Below the pieces are notes generated by a model, which had not been told where the DNA came from, searched no databases, and saw only the letters and a program-made list of their open reading frames with translations. Made by a program: the position numbers and the translations under genes. This document shows positions 17,309-26,389 of a stretch of 62,276 bases of DNA, piece after piece. The DNA comes from JAOAHC01 sp964593045 (GTDB lineage Bacteria; Bacillota; Clostridia; TANB77; CAG-465), in the NCBI GenBank assembly GCA_964593045.1, contig CAZQJQ010000003.1, forward strand, positions 1 through 62,276, read 5' to 3'. Numbering within the stretch: position 1 is the first letter of the stretch; every line of letters starts with the position of its first letter.

Positions 17309-18877
17309 ATGAAAACAATTTTAGAATGGTTAAAACCAGGTACCAAAGTCAAAAGATACATATTGTTACAGTTAGTTTCAATTGCTGTAATGGTTATAAG
17401 TACATATAAACTAATGAGTATAATGGATATTGATTACAAACATTTAATAGCATACATTATATTGATTGCTTTATCTGCATTTGGTATAGTATATTCATTT
17501 GTATTTGCACAAAGAAAGATATTGTTTTTATCACTTAAAAACTTATCTGGAAAATCTCAAAATATAAACTTAAAGAAGTTATTGTACGAGAATACTTCGC
17601 TTAAAAAGGGACCTAAAGTAGTAATAATTGGTGGTGGAAGTGGACTATCAAATATTTTAAGAGGTGTAAAAGAATATACATCAAATATTACTGCTATAGT
17701 AACAACTTTTGATGATGGTGGAAGTACAGGAAAATTAGTAGATGAAATGGATGTCTTAGCACCAGGAGATATAAGGAAATGTATTGCTGCACTATCAACA
17801 TCAGAAGCAACTGTAGATAGACTGCTTACATATAGATTCAAAGATGGACATATAGATAATCATTCTCTTGGTAATTTACTTATAGTTGCTATGACTGAAA
17901 TAACTGGTAGTTTTGCAAATGCAGTTGAAAAAATATCAGAGATATTTAAGATAAGAGGTAAAGTACTTCCTGTAACATTAGATAAAATGAAATTATGTGC
18001 AGGACTGGAAAATGGAGAAGTAGTAGTAGGAGAAACAAATATACAGCCAAGAGTAACAGAAGTTAGGAGCCCTATAAAACAAATATTTTTGAAAGAAACT
18101 GTATGTAAACCAGCACCAGAGGTCATAGAAAGTATAAAGGAAGCAAATGTAATAGTATTAGGACCTGGTAGCCTATATACAAGTGTCGCTTGTAATTTAC
18201 TTGTAGATGAAGTAGCAAGAGCAATAATACAGAGCAAAGCTAAAAAAGTGTTTATATCTAATTTAATGAATCAACCTGGAGAAACTGATGGCTATACACT
18301 TGCAAGGCATGTAAATGAAATTGAAAGATACATTGGAAAACATGTATTAGATTATGTAATAGCAAATAACGGAGAAATAACAGAAGAAATGATAAAAGAT
18401 TTTAATCAAGGAGATTCTACACCGGTTGTAAACGATTTAGAAAATATACATAATAGGGCAATTTCTGTAATACAAGAAGATTTAGTATTAACAGCACCAA
18501 ACTCGATAATACATGATAGTGATAGAGTTGCCGAACTTATAATAGCAATAGCAAAAACTAAAAGAATTGGTGATTTAAATATTGTTAAAGTTAAAAAGAA
18601 ACATTTAAAAAAGCAAAAAAAACTAATGGATAATAAAGAAGACTTTGTAAAAGTTGTAAAAAAAGGCACAAAGAAAATAGGTAATGCTATAGTAAAAGGT
18701 AAAGATAAGATAAAAAATAAAATAGAGGCAAATAAAAAAGTAAATAAAAATGATGAGGTGTCTAAAAAAATAAAATCTACTGATGAGGAATTAGTAAAAC
18801 ATAGTGAAAAAGTAAAAAAAATGATAAATAATACATCAAAGAAGACAAAAAAGATATTAGAAAATACAAAAAAATAA
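17309..18877 (+). CDS. yvcK: YvcK/GlmR-family protein with membrane anchor and Lys-rich tail
   Basis: YvcK (GlmR) binds UDP-GlcNAc and is needed for growth on gluconeogenic carbon sources and for balanced peptidoglycan synthesis in B. subtilis. Its core here shows VVIIGGGSGLSNILRG (~residue 105), FDDGGSTGKL, APGDIRKC, HSLGNLL, VLGPGSLYTSV and NQPGETDGYT. It differs from the ~317-residue B. subtilis form in two ways: two N-terminal membrane helices (~residues 20-37 and 44-66), and a ~95-residue Lys-rich tail (~428-522) likely to be helical and able to bind nucleic acid or membrane. ATG 17309 with AGGAGA upstream is preferred over TTG 17291. It is coupled to murB, which fits a wall role; rapZ and whiA, its usual partners, are absent. 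Confidence 0.93.
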   Translation: MKTILEWLKPGTKVKRYILLQLVSIAVMVISTYKLMSIMDIDYKHLIAYIILIALSAFGIVYSFVFAQRKILFLSLKNLSGKSQNINLKKLLYENTSLKKGPKVVIIGGGSGLSNILRGVKEYTSNITAIVTTFDDGGSTGKLVDEMDVLAPGDIRKCIAALSTSEATVDRLLTYRFKDGHIDNHSLGNLLIVAMTEITGSFANAVEKISEIFKIRGKVLPVTLDKMKLCAGLENGEVVVGETNIQPRVTEVRSPIKQIFLKETVCKPAPEVIESIKEANVIVLGPGSLYTSVACNLLVDEVARAIIQSKAKKVFISNLMNQPGETDGYTLARHVNEIERYIGKHVLDYVIANNGEITEEMIKDFNQGDSTPVVNDLENIHNRAISVIQEDLVLTAPNSIIHDSDRVAELIIAIAKTKRIGDLNIVKVKKKHLKKQKKLMDNKEDFVKVVKKGTKKIGNAIVKGKDKIKNKIEANKKVNKNDEVSKKIKSTDEELVKHSEKVKKMINNTSKKTKKILENTKK

Positions 18878-18893
18878 AGGATGGGTGTATACA

Positions 18894-20687
18894 ATGTTCA
18901 AATACAAAAGAGGAATAAATACATTAGATAAAGCAAAGCAAGTTGAATTTACTTTATCTAGCAATATGAATGCATATCTTTTTATGAATGCTACATTAGA
19001 GCTAAAAAAGTTATATGAAGGCTTGTATATAAAAAATAATAAAGTAATGCTTTCAAATATAATTGAAAAAGTACAAATGGGTAGCAAAGAATATACCGTT
19101 GCAGGATATACTACAAGCTCTATGAATTTAAATACCGATGAATATTTAGTTGGTGTTAATCTGCTAGATTATACATTTGACTATGATATAAATAATATAT
19201 GTTATAAAAAAAGATTGTCATTTATAGAAAATGAGAATGTGTTATATATTGAATATGATATTAATAATAAAACAAGTTCTAAGTGTAAATTTAAAATTTT
19301 TCCACTTGTAACATATAGAAATTCTTTGGAAACTAAAAAATACAGTAATCTTAAGTTTAATCAAAGAGAAGTATCAAATGGACAACTTATTAACTTAAGT
19401 ATAACTAATCAAGATAATATAATTTTAAAATCAAATGATTTGAAATTTGACAAAGAAACGGATTATCTTAAAAATTTAAAATATGAATATATAGATGAAC
19501 AAGCAAAAAAAGTTGTTTTATTTGATGATTTGTTTATTCCTGGATATTTTTATGTTAGCTTAAATCCAAACGAAACAAAAAAAGTAACATTATACATATC
19601 AGATAAAGATTTTTCAGTATCTGAATATACTACTGATGATATTTATATGAGTAAATCACATAGAATGGAGAAAATATGTGATAATATAAAAGAAGAGTAT
19701 GTAGAACTTCAAAATTTAGAAATGGCAATTGACAATTTTAATATGGAACTGGGTATGATTCCTGAACTGACATTTTTATCTAAAACAGGAAAATTGCCAA
19801 TTACTTCTGTTATAGATATAGTAAGAGCTGTGGAAGGACAATATCTAGTAAGTGGTAAAATTAAAGAGGCAATAAAAATATTATCTAAAGTAAAGAAATA
19901 CATTGATTTATATGAGAAAAATGTTAAAACTCCTGATGATGAAACAAATAAAAATATTATTGAGCTAAAATTGTGGTATGTTGAAGGAGTAAATAGAGTT
20001 ATCCAAAAAGAAATTTCTGAAAATGATCTTAATATACTTTCTAATATGATAAAAGAAATAGTTGAGAATATAATTAGTGTAAATAAAACTATAAAACAAG
20101 AATATATGGACTATATAGATATATGTGCTTTATGGTATAACGCACTAAAAATATATGAGAGTTTAACAATACCAAAACAAATACAAGATGAAGAAATATA
20201 CATCATATTAGAAGAATTGAAAGAATATATAGTAGATAATTTTTGGCTTAATGATAAAAGGATAATGAAACATAATAAAAATGAAGAAAAAAGTATAACT
20301 ACAATATACATGTTATATTGCATAAGTCTATCATATCAATGTGTGTTTTCTGATATACCTGTGAAGTTGTTAGATAGTATATTTAAAGAGTTATATACAC
20401 CATATGGATTAAGAGAGTTATCTAAAAACGATGAAAAAAACAATGGCTATTTATATCCAAAATATATGGCACATTTTGTAAAAGCTAATCTAAGACAAAA
20501 TGGAGTTACGAGAGCTTCTCAAAAAATAGCATATAATTTAGTAAAAGAACTAATAACAGATATTGATAGGCATATAAATGGTGGTGTAAAAAAAATATAT
20601 CATGAGAAAGGATTAGAGGTATCAAATAATATATATGATTTACTTACTAATGCAGAAATGATAAGACTATATGATATGTTAACTTAA
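18894..20687 (+). CDS. Glycogen-debranching-enzyme-like protein, catalytic segment degraded
   Basis: A 597-residue protein resembling bacterial/archaeal glycogen debranching enzymes (amylo-alpha-1,6-glucosidase fold), though divergent. The N-terminal part matches their beta domain: LELKKLYEGLYI near residue 41, then FIENENVLYIEYDI and LFIPGYFYVSLNPNETKKV. The C-terminal part matches the helical barrel: DICALWYNALKIYE (~residue 406), LYTPYGLRELSKND (~502), YLYPKYMAHFVKANL and AEMIRLYDML at the end. The family's TWMD segment with a catalytic Asp is missing, and the Glu of the xEINALWYNAL motif is replaced by Asp. It may therefore bind glucans without cutting them. ATG 18894 follows GGATGGG; the GTG at 18885 is less well placed. 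It lies 16 bases after yvcK and just before ruvC. Confidence 0.6.
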   Translation: MFKYKRGINTLDKAKQVEFTLSSNMNAYLFMNATLELKKLYEGLYIKNNKVMLSNIIEKVQMGSKEYTVAGYTTSSMNLNTDEYLVGVNLLDYTFDYDINNICYKKRLSFIENENVLYIEYDINNKTSSKCKFKIFPLVTYRNSLETKKYSNLKFNQREVSNGQLINLSITNQDNIILKSNDLKFDKETDYLKNLKYEYIDEQAKKVVLFDDLFIPGYFYVSLNPNETKKVTLYISDKDFSVSEYTTDDIYMSKSHRMEKICDNIKEEYVELQNLEMAIDNFNMELGMIPELTFLSKTGKLPITSVIDIVRAVEGQYLVSGKIKEAIKILSKVKKYIDLYEKNVKTPDDETNKNIIELKLWYVEGVNRVIQKEISENDLNILSNMIKEIVENIISVNKTIKQEYMDYIDICALWYNALKIYESLTIPKQIQDEEIYIILEELKEYIVDNFWLNDKRIMKHNKNEEKSITTIYMLYCISLSYQCVFSDIPVKLLDSIFKELYTPYGLRELSKNDEKNNGYLYPKYMAHFVKANLRQNGVTRASQKIAYNLVKELITDIDRHINGGVKKIYHEKGLEVSNNIYDLLTNAEMIRLYDMLT

Positions 20688-20703
20688 GAAAGAGGTAGTG
20701 AAT

Positions 20704-21189
20704 ATGATAGTACTTGGAATTGATCCTGGTTACGGTAGAGTCGGTTATGGTGTTATAAACTACTCAAAAAACAAATATAAAGTGTTAGAATATGGTAGTA
20801 TAACAACACCAGCAACTGATGATATTCCAAAAAGACTTTGCAAAATAGCAGATGATCTTCTTGATGTTATAAATAGATATGATATTGAATGTTCAGCTAT
20901 CGAAGAGTTGTTTTTTAATACTAACACAAAAACTGCAATAAATGTTGCACAAGCAAGAGGTGTGATACTAACTGTACTTCAAAAGTCAAATATAAAAATA
21001 TTTGAATATACACCACTTGAAGTAAAACAAGCTTTAGTCGGATATGGAAGAGCAGATAAAATACAAATTAAAAACATGGTTAAAAGTTTTTTAGGCTTAG
21101 AAAACATGCCAAAATTAGATGATACAACTGATGCACTTGCAATAGCAATATGTCATTGTAATACATTTAGATATGGTTGTAAAAGTTAA
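20704..21189 (+). CDS. ruvC: Holliday junction resolvase RuvC
   Basis: Endonuclease that cuts Holliday junctions symmetrically during recombination. The acidic active site is visible: Asp7 in GIDPGYGRVGYG, Glu in SAIEELFFNTNTKTA (~residue 66), and the C-terminal pair in KLDDTTDALAIAICH (~residues 139-142). At 161 residues it is of normal length. ATG 20704 is chosen because AGAGGT lies seven bases before it; a GTG six bases earlier abuts that site. ruvA and ruvB, normally next, are not here. Confidence 0.95.
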   Translation: MIVLGIDPGYGRVGYGVINYSKNKYKVLEYGSITTPATDDIPKRLCKIADDLLDVINRYDIECSAIEELFFNTNTKTAINVAQARGVILTVLQKSNIKIFEYTPLEVKQALVGYGRADKIQIKNMVKSFLGLENMPKLDDTTDALAIAICHCNTFRYGCKS

Positions 21190-21254
21190 AATGATAGAAA
21201 TGGTTAAAAATAGTTGAAAAAAATGTCAAAAAACTAGAATTAACAAAAAAACTA

Positions 21255-21283
21255 TTGCTTTTTATTTTACTATTATATATAAT
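21255..21283 (+). promoter_or_regulatory. Promoter of spoVS
   Basis: TTGCTT (21255-21260), a 17-base spacer and TATAAT (21278-21283). Just downstream, ATGTACAA occurs twice with an 11-base period, which may be an operator. Confidence 0.6.
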
Positions 21284-21336
21284 TTCTCATGTACAAATGA
21301 TGTACAAGAAGCAAAAGATAAAGTGGAGGTATAAGA

Positions 21337-21600
21337 ATGGATATATTAAAAATTTCAGCAAAATCTAGTCCAAATTCAGTTGCAGGAGCAATAGCAGGCC
21401 TTATAAAAGAAAATGGAAGAGCAGAAATGCAAGCTATTGGTGCAGGAGCAATTAATCAAGCTGTAAAAGCTGTTGCGATTGCTAGAGGTTTTGTAGCACC
21501 AACAGGAGTAGAACTTGTTTGTGCACCAGCATTTACTGAAGTAGTTATTGACAATGAAGATAAAACTGGTATTAAATTTATCGTTGAGCCAAAAGTGTAA
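21337..21600 (+). CDS. spoVS: Stage V sporulation protein S
   Basis: An 87-residue SpoVS, a small Alba-like fold. In B. subtilis it affects sporulation stage V and septation, and homologues occur also in non-sporing bacteria. The sequence is highly conserved: MDILKISAKSSPNSVAGAIAG at the start, then EMQAIGAGAINQAVKAVAIARGFV and a C-terminal IKFIVEP strand. RBS GGAGGT precedes the ATG. It stands alone between its own promoter and terminator. It hints at, but does not prove, spore formation. Confidence 0.96.
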   Translation: MDILKISAKSSPNSVAGAIAGLIKENGRAEMQAIGAGAINQAVKAVAIARGFVAPTGVELVCAPAFTEVVIDNEDKTGIKFIVEPKV

Positions 21601-21640
21601 AACACAAATTAAATTTGAAAATAAAATGTAAAATCAAAAT

Positions 21641-21678
21641 AAACAAAAGCAGGTATAGAAATATATCTGTTTTTGTTT
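21641..21678 (+). terminator. Rho-independent terminator with GAAA loop
   Basis: A 17-base stem (21641-21657 with 21662-21678, two G-U pairs), closed by a GAAA tetraloop, with the T-run as part of the 3' arm. The core CAGGTATAGAAATATATCTG recurs exactly in the terminator at 62181. Confidence 0.88.
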
Positions 21679-21760
21679 AAATTTTAAATTTTATCTTGTC
21701 TAATCTTTATTTATATAAAAACATATGATATAATAATTTAAAATTGGAGGAGATTTTTTA

Positions 21761-22789
21761 GTGTTGTTTAATATATTGTTACTTGTTATATTAATTGGAT
21801 GTAACGGAATATTTTCTGCATCAGAGCTTGCATTCCTATCATTAAACAAAAGAAGACTTAAAGAAGAAGTTGAAAAGAAAAATAAAAAAGCTATAAAAAT
21901 ACATACTTTACTTAGCGAACCCGGTAAGTTTTTAGCTGCAATACAAATTGGGGTTACAATAGCTGGATTTTTAGCTAGTGCTTTTGCTGCTGAAACTTTT
22001 GCTGATGAAATAGTACAACATATGGGAAATATACAAATTCAAGAGGATGTATTAAAGACTATTATTGTTGTAGTAATAACCATACTTCTTTCATATATAA
22101 CACTTGTTTTTGGAGAATTAATTCCTAAAAAAATTGCAATATCTACTCCAGAAAAAGTTGCATATACTACAGTTGGACTAATATATACGGTAACCAAAAT
22201 AGCAAAACCATTTATATTCATACTTACTAAATCAACTGATTTAGTAGCAAATATATTTGGAATAAAAAAAGATGTTGAGAGTAAAATTACCGAAGAAGAT
22301 ATTAAAATGATGATACAAGAAGGTAGAGAAACTGGTACTATTAATGAAAACGAAAAAAATTTAATTTTTAATGTTTTTAAATTAAATGATATTGAAATTG
22401 CTAAAATAATGACACCTAAAGATATGGTCATATCAATCAATGTAAATATCACTATTAAAGAATTAAATGAATTTATAAAAAAATATAAATATACTAGATT
22501 TCCTGTATATGAAAACAATATAAATAATGTTATAGGTGTATTAAATGTAAAAGATATAATAAATTTTCATTCTGAAAATAGATCTTTTAATTTAAGGGAA
22601 ATAATAAGAAAACCATATTATGTACATGAAAAAGAAAAGGTAGATAAAATATTCAAAGAGATGCAAGAACAAAGACAAAATATGGGTATTGTAGTTACCA
22701 AAAATTTAATGTTTTCAGGTATTGTAACAACTGAAGATATGATAGAAGAGATAGTTGGTAATATCTTTGATGAATATGATGTGTTATAG
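21761..22789 (+). CDS. CNNM/CBS-domain membrane protein (CorB/TlyC-like), no C-terminal domain
   Basis: A 342-residue protein of the hemolysin/CorB family, whose members act in magnesium and cobalt transport. The N-terminal CNNM (DUF21) domain has about four hydrophobic helices, with SASELAFLSLNKRRL (~residue 20) and LVFGELIPKKIAIS (~116). A CBS pair follows: IMTPKDMVISIN (~residue 217) and a second repeat near the end (NMGIVVT...GIVTTEDMIEEIVGNIFDEYD). The FAD-like CorC_HlyC domain of most homologues (~430 residues) is missing, since the stop follows at once. Start GTG 21761 with GGAGGA nine bases upstream. A TATAAT lies at 21729-21734. Confidence 0.9.
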   Translation: MLFNILLLVILIGCNGIFSASELAFLSLNKRRLKEEVEKKNKKAIKIHTLLSEPGKFLAAIQIGVTIAGFLASAFAAETFADEIVQHMGNIQIQEDVLKTIIVVVITILLSYITLVFGELIPKKIAISTPEKVAYTTVGLIYTVTKIAKPFIFILTKSTDLVANIFGIKKDVESKITEEDIKMMIQEGRETGTINENEKNLIFNVFKLNDIEIAKIMTPKDMVISINVNITIKELNEFIKKYKYTRFPVYENNINNVIGVLNVKDIINFHSENRSFNLREIIRKPYYVHEKEKVDKIFKEMQEQRQNMGIVVTKNLMFSGIVTTEDMIEEIVGNIFDEYDVL

Positions 22790-22859
22790 CAAAAAAAAAA
22801 GACAAACTATTGAAATTTGATTAAAAGTATGTAATAATATATATATTGAATATATAAAT

Positions 22860-23100
22860 ACTATGATGTAGGACACGGTAAATAGAAAAGAGCCTAAAGA
22901 GAGTCAAAGGTAGCTGAAAATTTGACAGGTGTTCATTTATTTATTATCACCTACTAGTTGCTATTCTGAAATTATAGTAAGTATAGACGTATATCTTGCG
23001 TTAAAAGATAAATAAGGTTAATCAATTTTGATTAATGAATTTAGGTGGTACCACGGATATTTACATTCGTCCTATAGTAATATAGGATGAGTGTTTTTTT
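22860..23100 (+). promoter_or_regulatory. T-box leader of ileS
   Basis: A tRNA-sensing leader. Stem I has an AGAGAGTC...GGTAGCTGAAA...GAC apical part (22907-22926); a likely specifier codon ATC (isoleucine) lies at 22946-22948, followed by ACC as in other T-boxes. The T-box itself, AGGTGGTACCACGG, lies at 23043-23056; its TGGT would pair with the ACCA end of uncharged tRNA-Ile. The terminator hairpin is 23063-23100 with seven Ts. When tRNA-Ile is uncharged the antiterminator forms and ileS is transcribed. Confidence 0.9.
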
Positions 23101-23115
23101 AAGGAGGAAATGCAT

Positions 23116-26100
23116 ATGTATAAAAAAGTTGAATTAAAAGAAGATGGTTTCGTTGGTGTGGAAAGGAATGTTGCAAAAGTTTGGAAACAAAAAGATATAA
23201 TTAATAAAAATTTTGCGATGAATGAAGGTAAAGAATATTTTACATTTTATGATGGTCCTCCAACGGCTAATGGTATGCCACATGCAGGCCATATTATAAC
23301 TAGAGTAATGAAAGATATAATACCAAGATATAAAGTTATGAAAGGCTATAAGGTTATAAGAAAAGCAGGATGGGATACTCATGGCCTTCCTGTAGAACTT
23401 GAAATTGAAAAAGAATTAGGAATATCTGGTAAAGAACAAATTGAAGAATATGGTGTAGAAGAGTTTGTTAAAAAATGTAAGGAAAGTGTTTTTAAATATG
23501 TACATATATGGGAAGATATGACAAACAAAGTAGGATATTGGGTAGATATGGATAATCCATATATAACATATGATAACAAATACATTGAATCAGTGTGGTG
23601 GGCATTAAAAGAGTTATGGAATAAAGGTCTGCTATATGAGGGTCATAAAGTAATGCCATATTGCCCAAGATGTGGAACAGCTCTTTCATCACATGAAGTA
23701 GCTCAAGGATATAAAGATGTAAAAGATTTAACTTGTATAGCTAAATTTAAGGTAGTAGGAGAGAATAAATATATACTTGCATGGACAACAACTCCATGGA
23801 CATTACCTTCAAACTTAGCACTATGTGTAAATAAATCATATGATTATGCTGATGTAAAGGTAAATGTCGGAACTGATGAAGAACCTATATATGAAGTTTA
23901 TGTTCTTGCAAAAGATTTGATTCCTTCTGTTTTAAAAGACAAAGATTATTCTGTTATTAATGAATATAAAGGTATAGATTTACTTGGTATAAAATACGAA
24001 CAATTAATACCATTTGCAAAAGCAGAAGGAAAAGCATTTGAAGTAATACATGGAGATTATGTTACATTAACTGATGGTACGGGTATTGTACATATAGCAC
24101 CTGCATATGGTGAGGATGATAGTCTAGTAGCAAAACAAAACGGTATTACTTTTGTAAATTTAGTAGATAAATCAGGTAAGTTTGTAGATGAAGTAACTCC
24201 GTGGAAAGGTAGATTTGTAAGAGACTGTAATGAAGATATATGTGAATATTTAAAAAATAACAATAAGTTGTTTTCTAAAGAAAAAGTGCTACATTCATAT
24301 CCACACTGTTGGAGATGTGATACACCATTACTATATTATCCAAAAGCTAGTTGGTTTGTTGCAATGAGTACATTAAGAGATGAACTTGTAAAAAATAACA
24401 GTGAAGTTAATTGGTATCCAGAAACAATTAAAACAGGAAGATTTGGTAAATTTTTAGAGAATGTAATTGACTGGGGAATATCAAGAGATAGATATTGGGG
24501 AACTCCTTTACCAGTATGGACTTGTGAAGATGAAAACTGTGGACATCAAGAATGTATTGGAAGTATAGAAGAACTAAAACAAAAGGGAGTAGATGTACCA
24601 GAAAATATTGAACTACATAAACCATATATAGATGAAGTTATATTAAAATGTCCAAAATGTGGAAAGAATATGACAAGAGCAAAAGAAGTAATAGATTGCT
24701 GGTTTGATTCTGGTTCAATGCCTTTTGCACAGTGGCATTATCCGTTTGAAAATCAAGACTTATTTAAAAAGCAATTTCCTGCTCAGTTTATATCGGAAGC
24801 AATAGATCAAACAAGAGGTTGGTTCTATACGTTAACAGCACTTGGAACTGCACTTTTTGACAAAACACCTTTTGAAAACTGTATAGTACTTGGTCATGTA
24901 TTAGATGGCAAGGGTCAAAAAATGTCTAAATCTAAGAAAAATGGTGTGGATCCAATATATTTGTTAGATACGGTTGGTGCAGATGCTACGAGATGGTATT
25001 TTTACACAGGAAGTGCACCATGGTTATCATCTAGATTATCTATTGAAAATGTTGAAGAAAGCAAAAGAGGATTTTTAAGTACTCTTTGGAATGTATATTC
25101 ATTTTATGTGTTATATGCAAATATTGATAACTTCAATCCTTTAGATTATTCAGATTTTAAAATAACAAATATAATGGATAAGTGGATAATTTCAAAATTA
25201 AATACACTTGTAAAATTAGTGGATGAAGGTTTAACAAATTACGATATAACAGGTTCGGGACATCTAATAGAAGATTTTACTGATGAACTTTCAAATTGGT
25301 ATGTAAGAAGAAATAGAGATAGGTACTGGAAACAAGAGTTAGATGACGATAAAATAGGAGCATATGTAACACTATATAGGGTACTTACAACACTTGTTAA
25401 AGTAACAGCTCCATTTGTTCCGTTTATATCAGATGAAATATATCAAAATTTAGTATTGAGTGTTGACAGTAATGCAAATGAAAGTGTGCATCTGTGCTAT
25501 TATCCAGAAGTAAACACAGAAGAAATTGATAATAACCTTGAAAAAGAAATGGATCTTGCATATAAGATTGTAAAGCTTGGAAGAAGTGCAAGAAACAATG
25601 TTAATATAAAAAATAGACAGCCATTACAAAAAATGCTTATATCAGTAGACACATTACCAGAATATTATGGAAATATAGTAAAAGAAGAACTAAATGTAAA
25701 AGAAGTTGTGCTTGGTGCTGAAATGTCAGATTATGTAAGCTTTAAAATAATGCCAAATCTTCCTGTGCTAGGTAGAGAATATGGTAAATATATTCCTAAG
25801 ATAAAAGAAGAAATTTCAAAATTAAATCAAATGGATTTAGCAAATAAAATAAAAGCTGGGGGATATGAAAATATATTGTTAGATGAAGATACCGAACTTT
25901 CACTAACTTCAGAAAACTTGCTTGTAACTATGCAAGGTAAAGAAGGTTTCGCTTTTGCAGGTGAAGGTGAAGTTGGAGTTGTATTAGATACTCATATAAC
26001 TGATGAATTAAAAGAAGAAGGATATTTAAGAGAAATTTTATCTAAAATACAGAATATGAGAAAAGATAAAAATTTTGAAGTTTTAAATAGAATTATATTA

Positions 26101-26265
26101 TATGTATCAGGAAATGAAAAACTAGAGTTAATTATACAAAAATATGAATCCGTTATTTCAAAAGAAACACTTGTAGTTGAATTTAGATATAACGATCAAA
26201 TAGATAGTTATACTGAAGTGAAAATAAATGAAGAGACAATAAAAATAGATGTAAAAGTAAAATAG
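23116..26265 (+). CDS. ileS: Isoleucyl-tRNA synthetase, eukaryote-like (type 2)
   Basis: Charges tRNA-Ile. It has 1049 residues: the HIGH motif as HAGH within FYDGPPTANGMPHAGH (~residues 42-57), a large editing domain with TTTPWTLPSNLAL, WDTHGLPVE, the KMSKS motif in GQKMSKSKKNG (~602), and a C-terminal anticodon-binding region (WYVRRNRDRYW, ~725). It lacks the C-terminal zinc finger of type 1 bacterial enzymes and is longer, matching the eukaryote-like type 2 class, often less sensitive to mupirocin. ATG 23116 is chosen: GGAGG ends eight bases before it, whereas ATG 23110 would be only two bases away. Regulated by the T-box leader. Confidence 0.96.
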   Translation: MYKKVELKEDGFVGVERNVAKVWKQKDIINKNFAMNEGKEYFTFYDGPPTANGMPHAGHIITRVMKDIIPRYKVMKGYKVIRKAGWDTHGLPVELEIEKELGISGKEQIEEYGVEEFVKKCKESVFKYVHIWEDMTNKVGYWVDMDNPYITYDNKYIESVWWALKELWNKGLLYEGHKVMPYCPRCGTALSSHEVAQGYKDVKDLTCIAKFKVVGENKYILAWTTTPWTLPSNLALCVNKSYDYADVKVNVGTDEEPIYEVYVLAKDLIPSVLKDKDYSVINEYKGIDLLGIKYEQLIPFAKAEGKAFEVIHGDYVTLTDGTGIVHIAPAYGEDDSLVAKQNGITFVNLVDKSGKFVDEVTPWKGRFVRDCNEDICEYLKNNNKLFSKEKVLHSYPHCWRCDTPLLYYPKASWFVAMSTLRDELVKNNSEVNWYPETIKTGRFGKFLENVIDWGISRDRYWGTPLPVWTCEDENCGHQECIGSIEELKQKGVDVPENIELHKPYIDEVILKCPKCGKNMTRAKEVIDCWFDSGSMPFAQWHYPFENQDLFKKQFPAQFISEAIDQTRGWFYTLTALGTALFDKTPFENCIVLGHVLDGKGQKMSKSKKNGVDPIYLLDTVGADATRWYFYTGSAPWLSSRLSIENVEESKRGFLSTLWNVYSFYVLYANIDNFNPLDYSDFKITNIMDKWIISKLNTLVKLVDEGLTNYDITGSGHLIEDFTDELSNWYVRRNRDRYWKQELDDDKIGAYVTLYRVLTTLVKVTAPFVPFISDEIYQNLVLSVDSNANESVHLCYYPEVNTEEIDNNLEKEMDLAYKIVKLGRSARNNVNIKNRQPLQKMLISVDTLPEYYGNIVKEELNVKEVVLGAEMSDYVSFKIMPNLPVLGREYGKYIPKIKEEISKLNQMDLANKIKAGGYENILLDEDTELSLTSENLLVTMQGKEGFAFAGEGEVGVVLDTHITDELKEEGYLREILSKIQNMRKDKNFEVLNRIILYVSGNEKLELIIQKYESVISKETLVVEFRYNDQIDSYTEVKINEETIKIDVKVK

Positions 26266-26282
26266 CATAAAACTAAATTAGA

Positions 26283-26331
26283 TTAAAAGCAATGTATTTA
26301 AATTTAAAATACAATGCTTTTAACATTTTTT
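26283..26331 (+). terminator. Terminator of ileS
   Basis: A 17-base stem with one central A-A mismatch (26283-26299 with 26307-26323), then a T-run. Confidence 0.85.
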
Positions 26332-26341
26332 ATGTAAAGAC

Positions 26342-26370
26342 TTTCAAAAAACGCTAAATTATGATATAAT
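26342..26370 (+). promoter_or_regulatory. Promoter of the DUF2344 gene
   Basis: TTTCAA (26342-26347, weak -35), a 17-base spacer and TATAAT (26365-26370). Confidence 0.55.
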
Positions 26371-26389
26371 ACTTATGGGAGTGTTAAAT

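Noticed and set aside
23110..23115. ATG at 23110 as the ileS start
   Set aside because: Only two bases after GGAGG, too close for initiation; ATG 23116 is at the normal distance.
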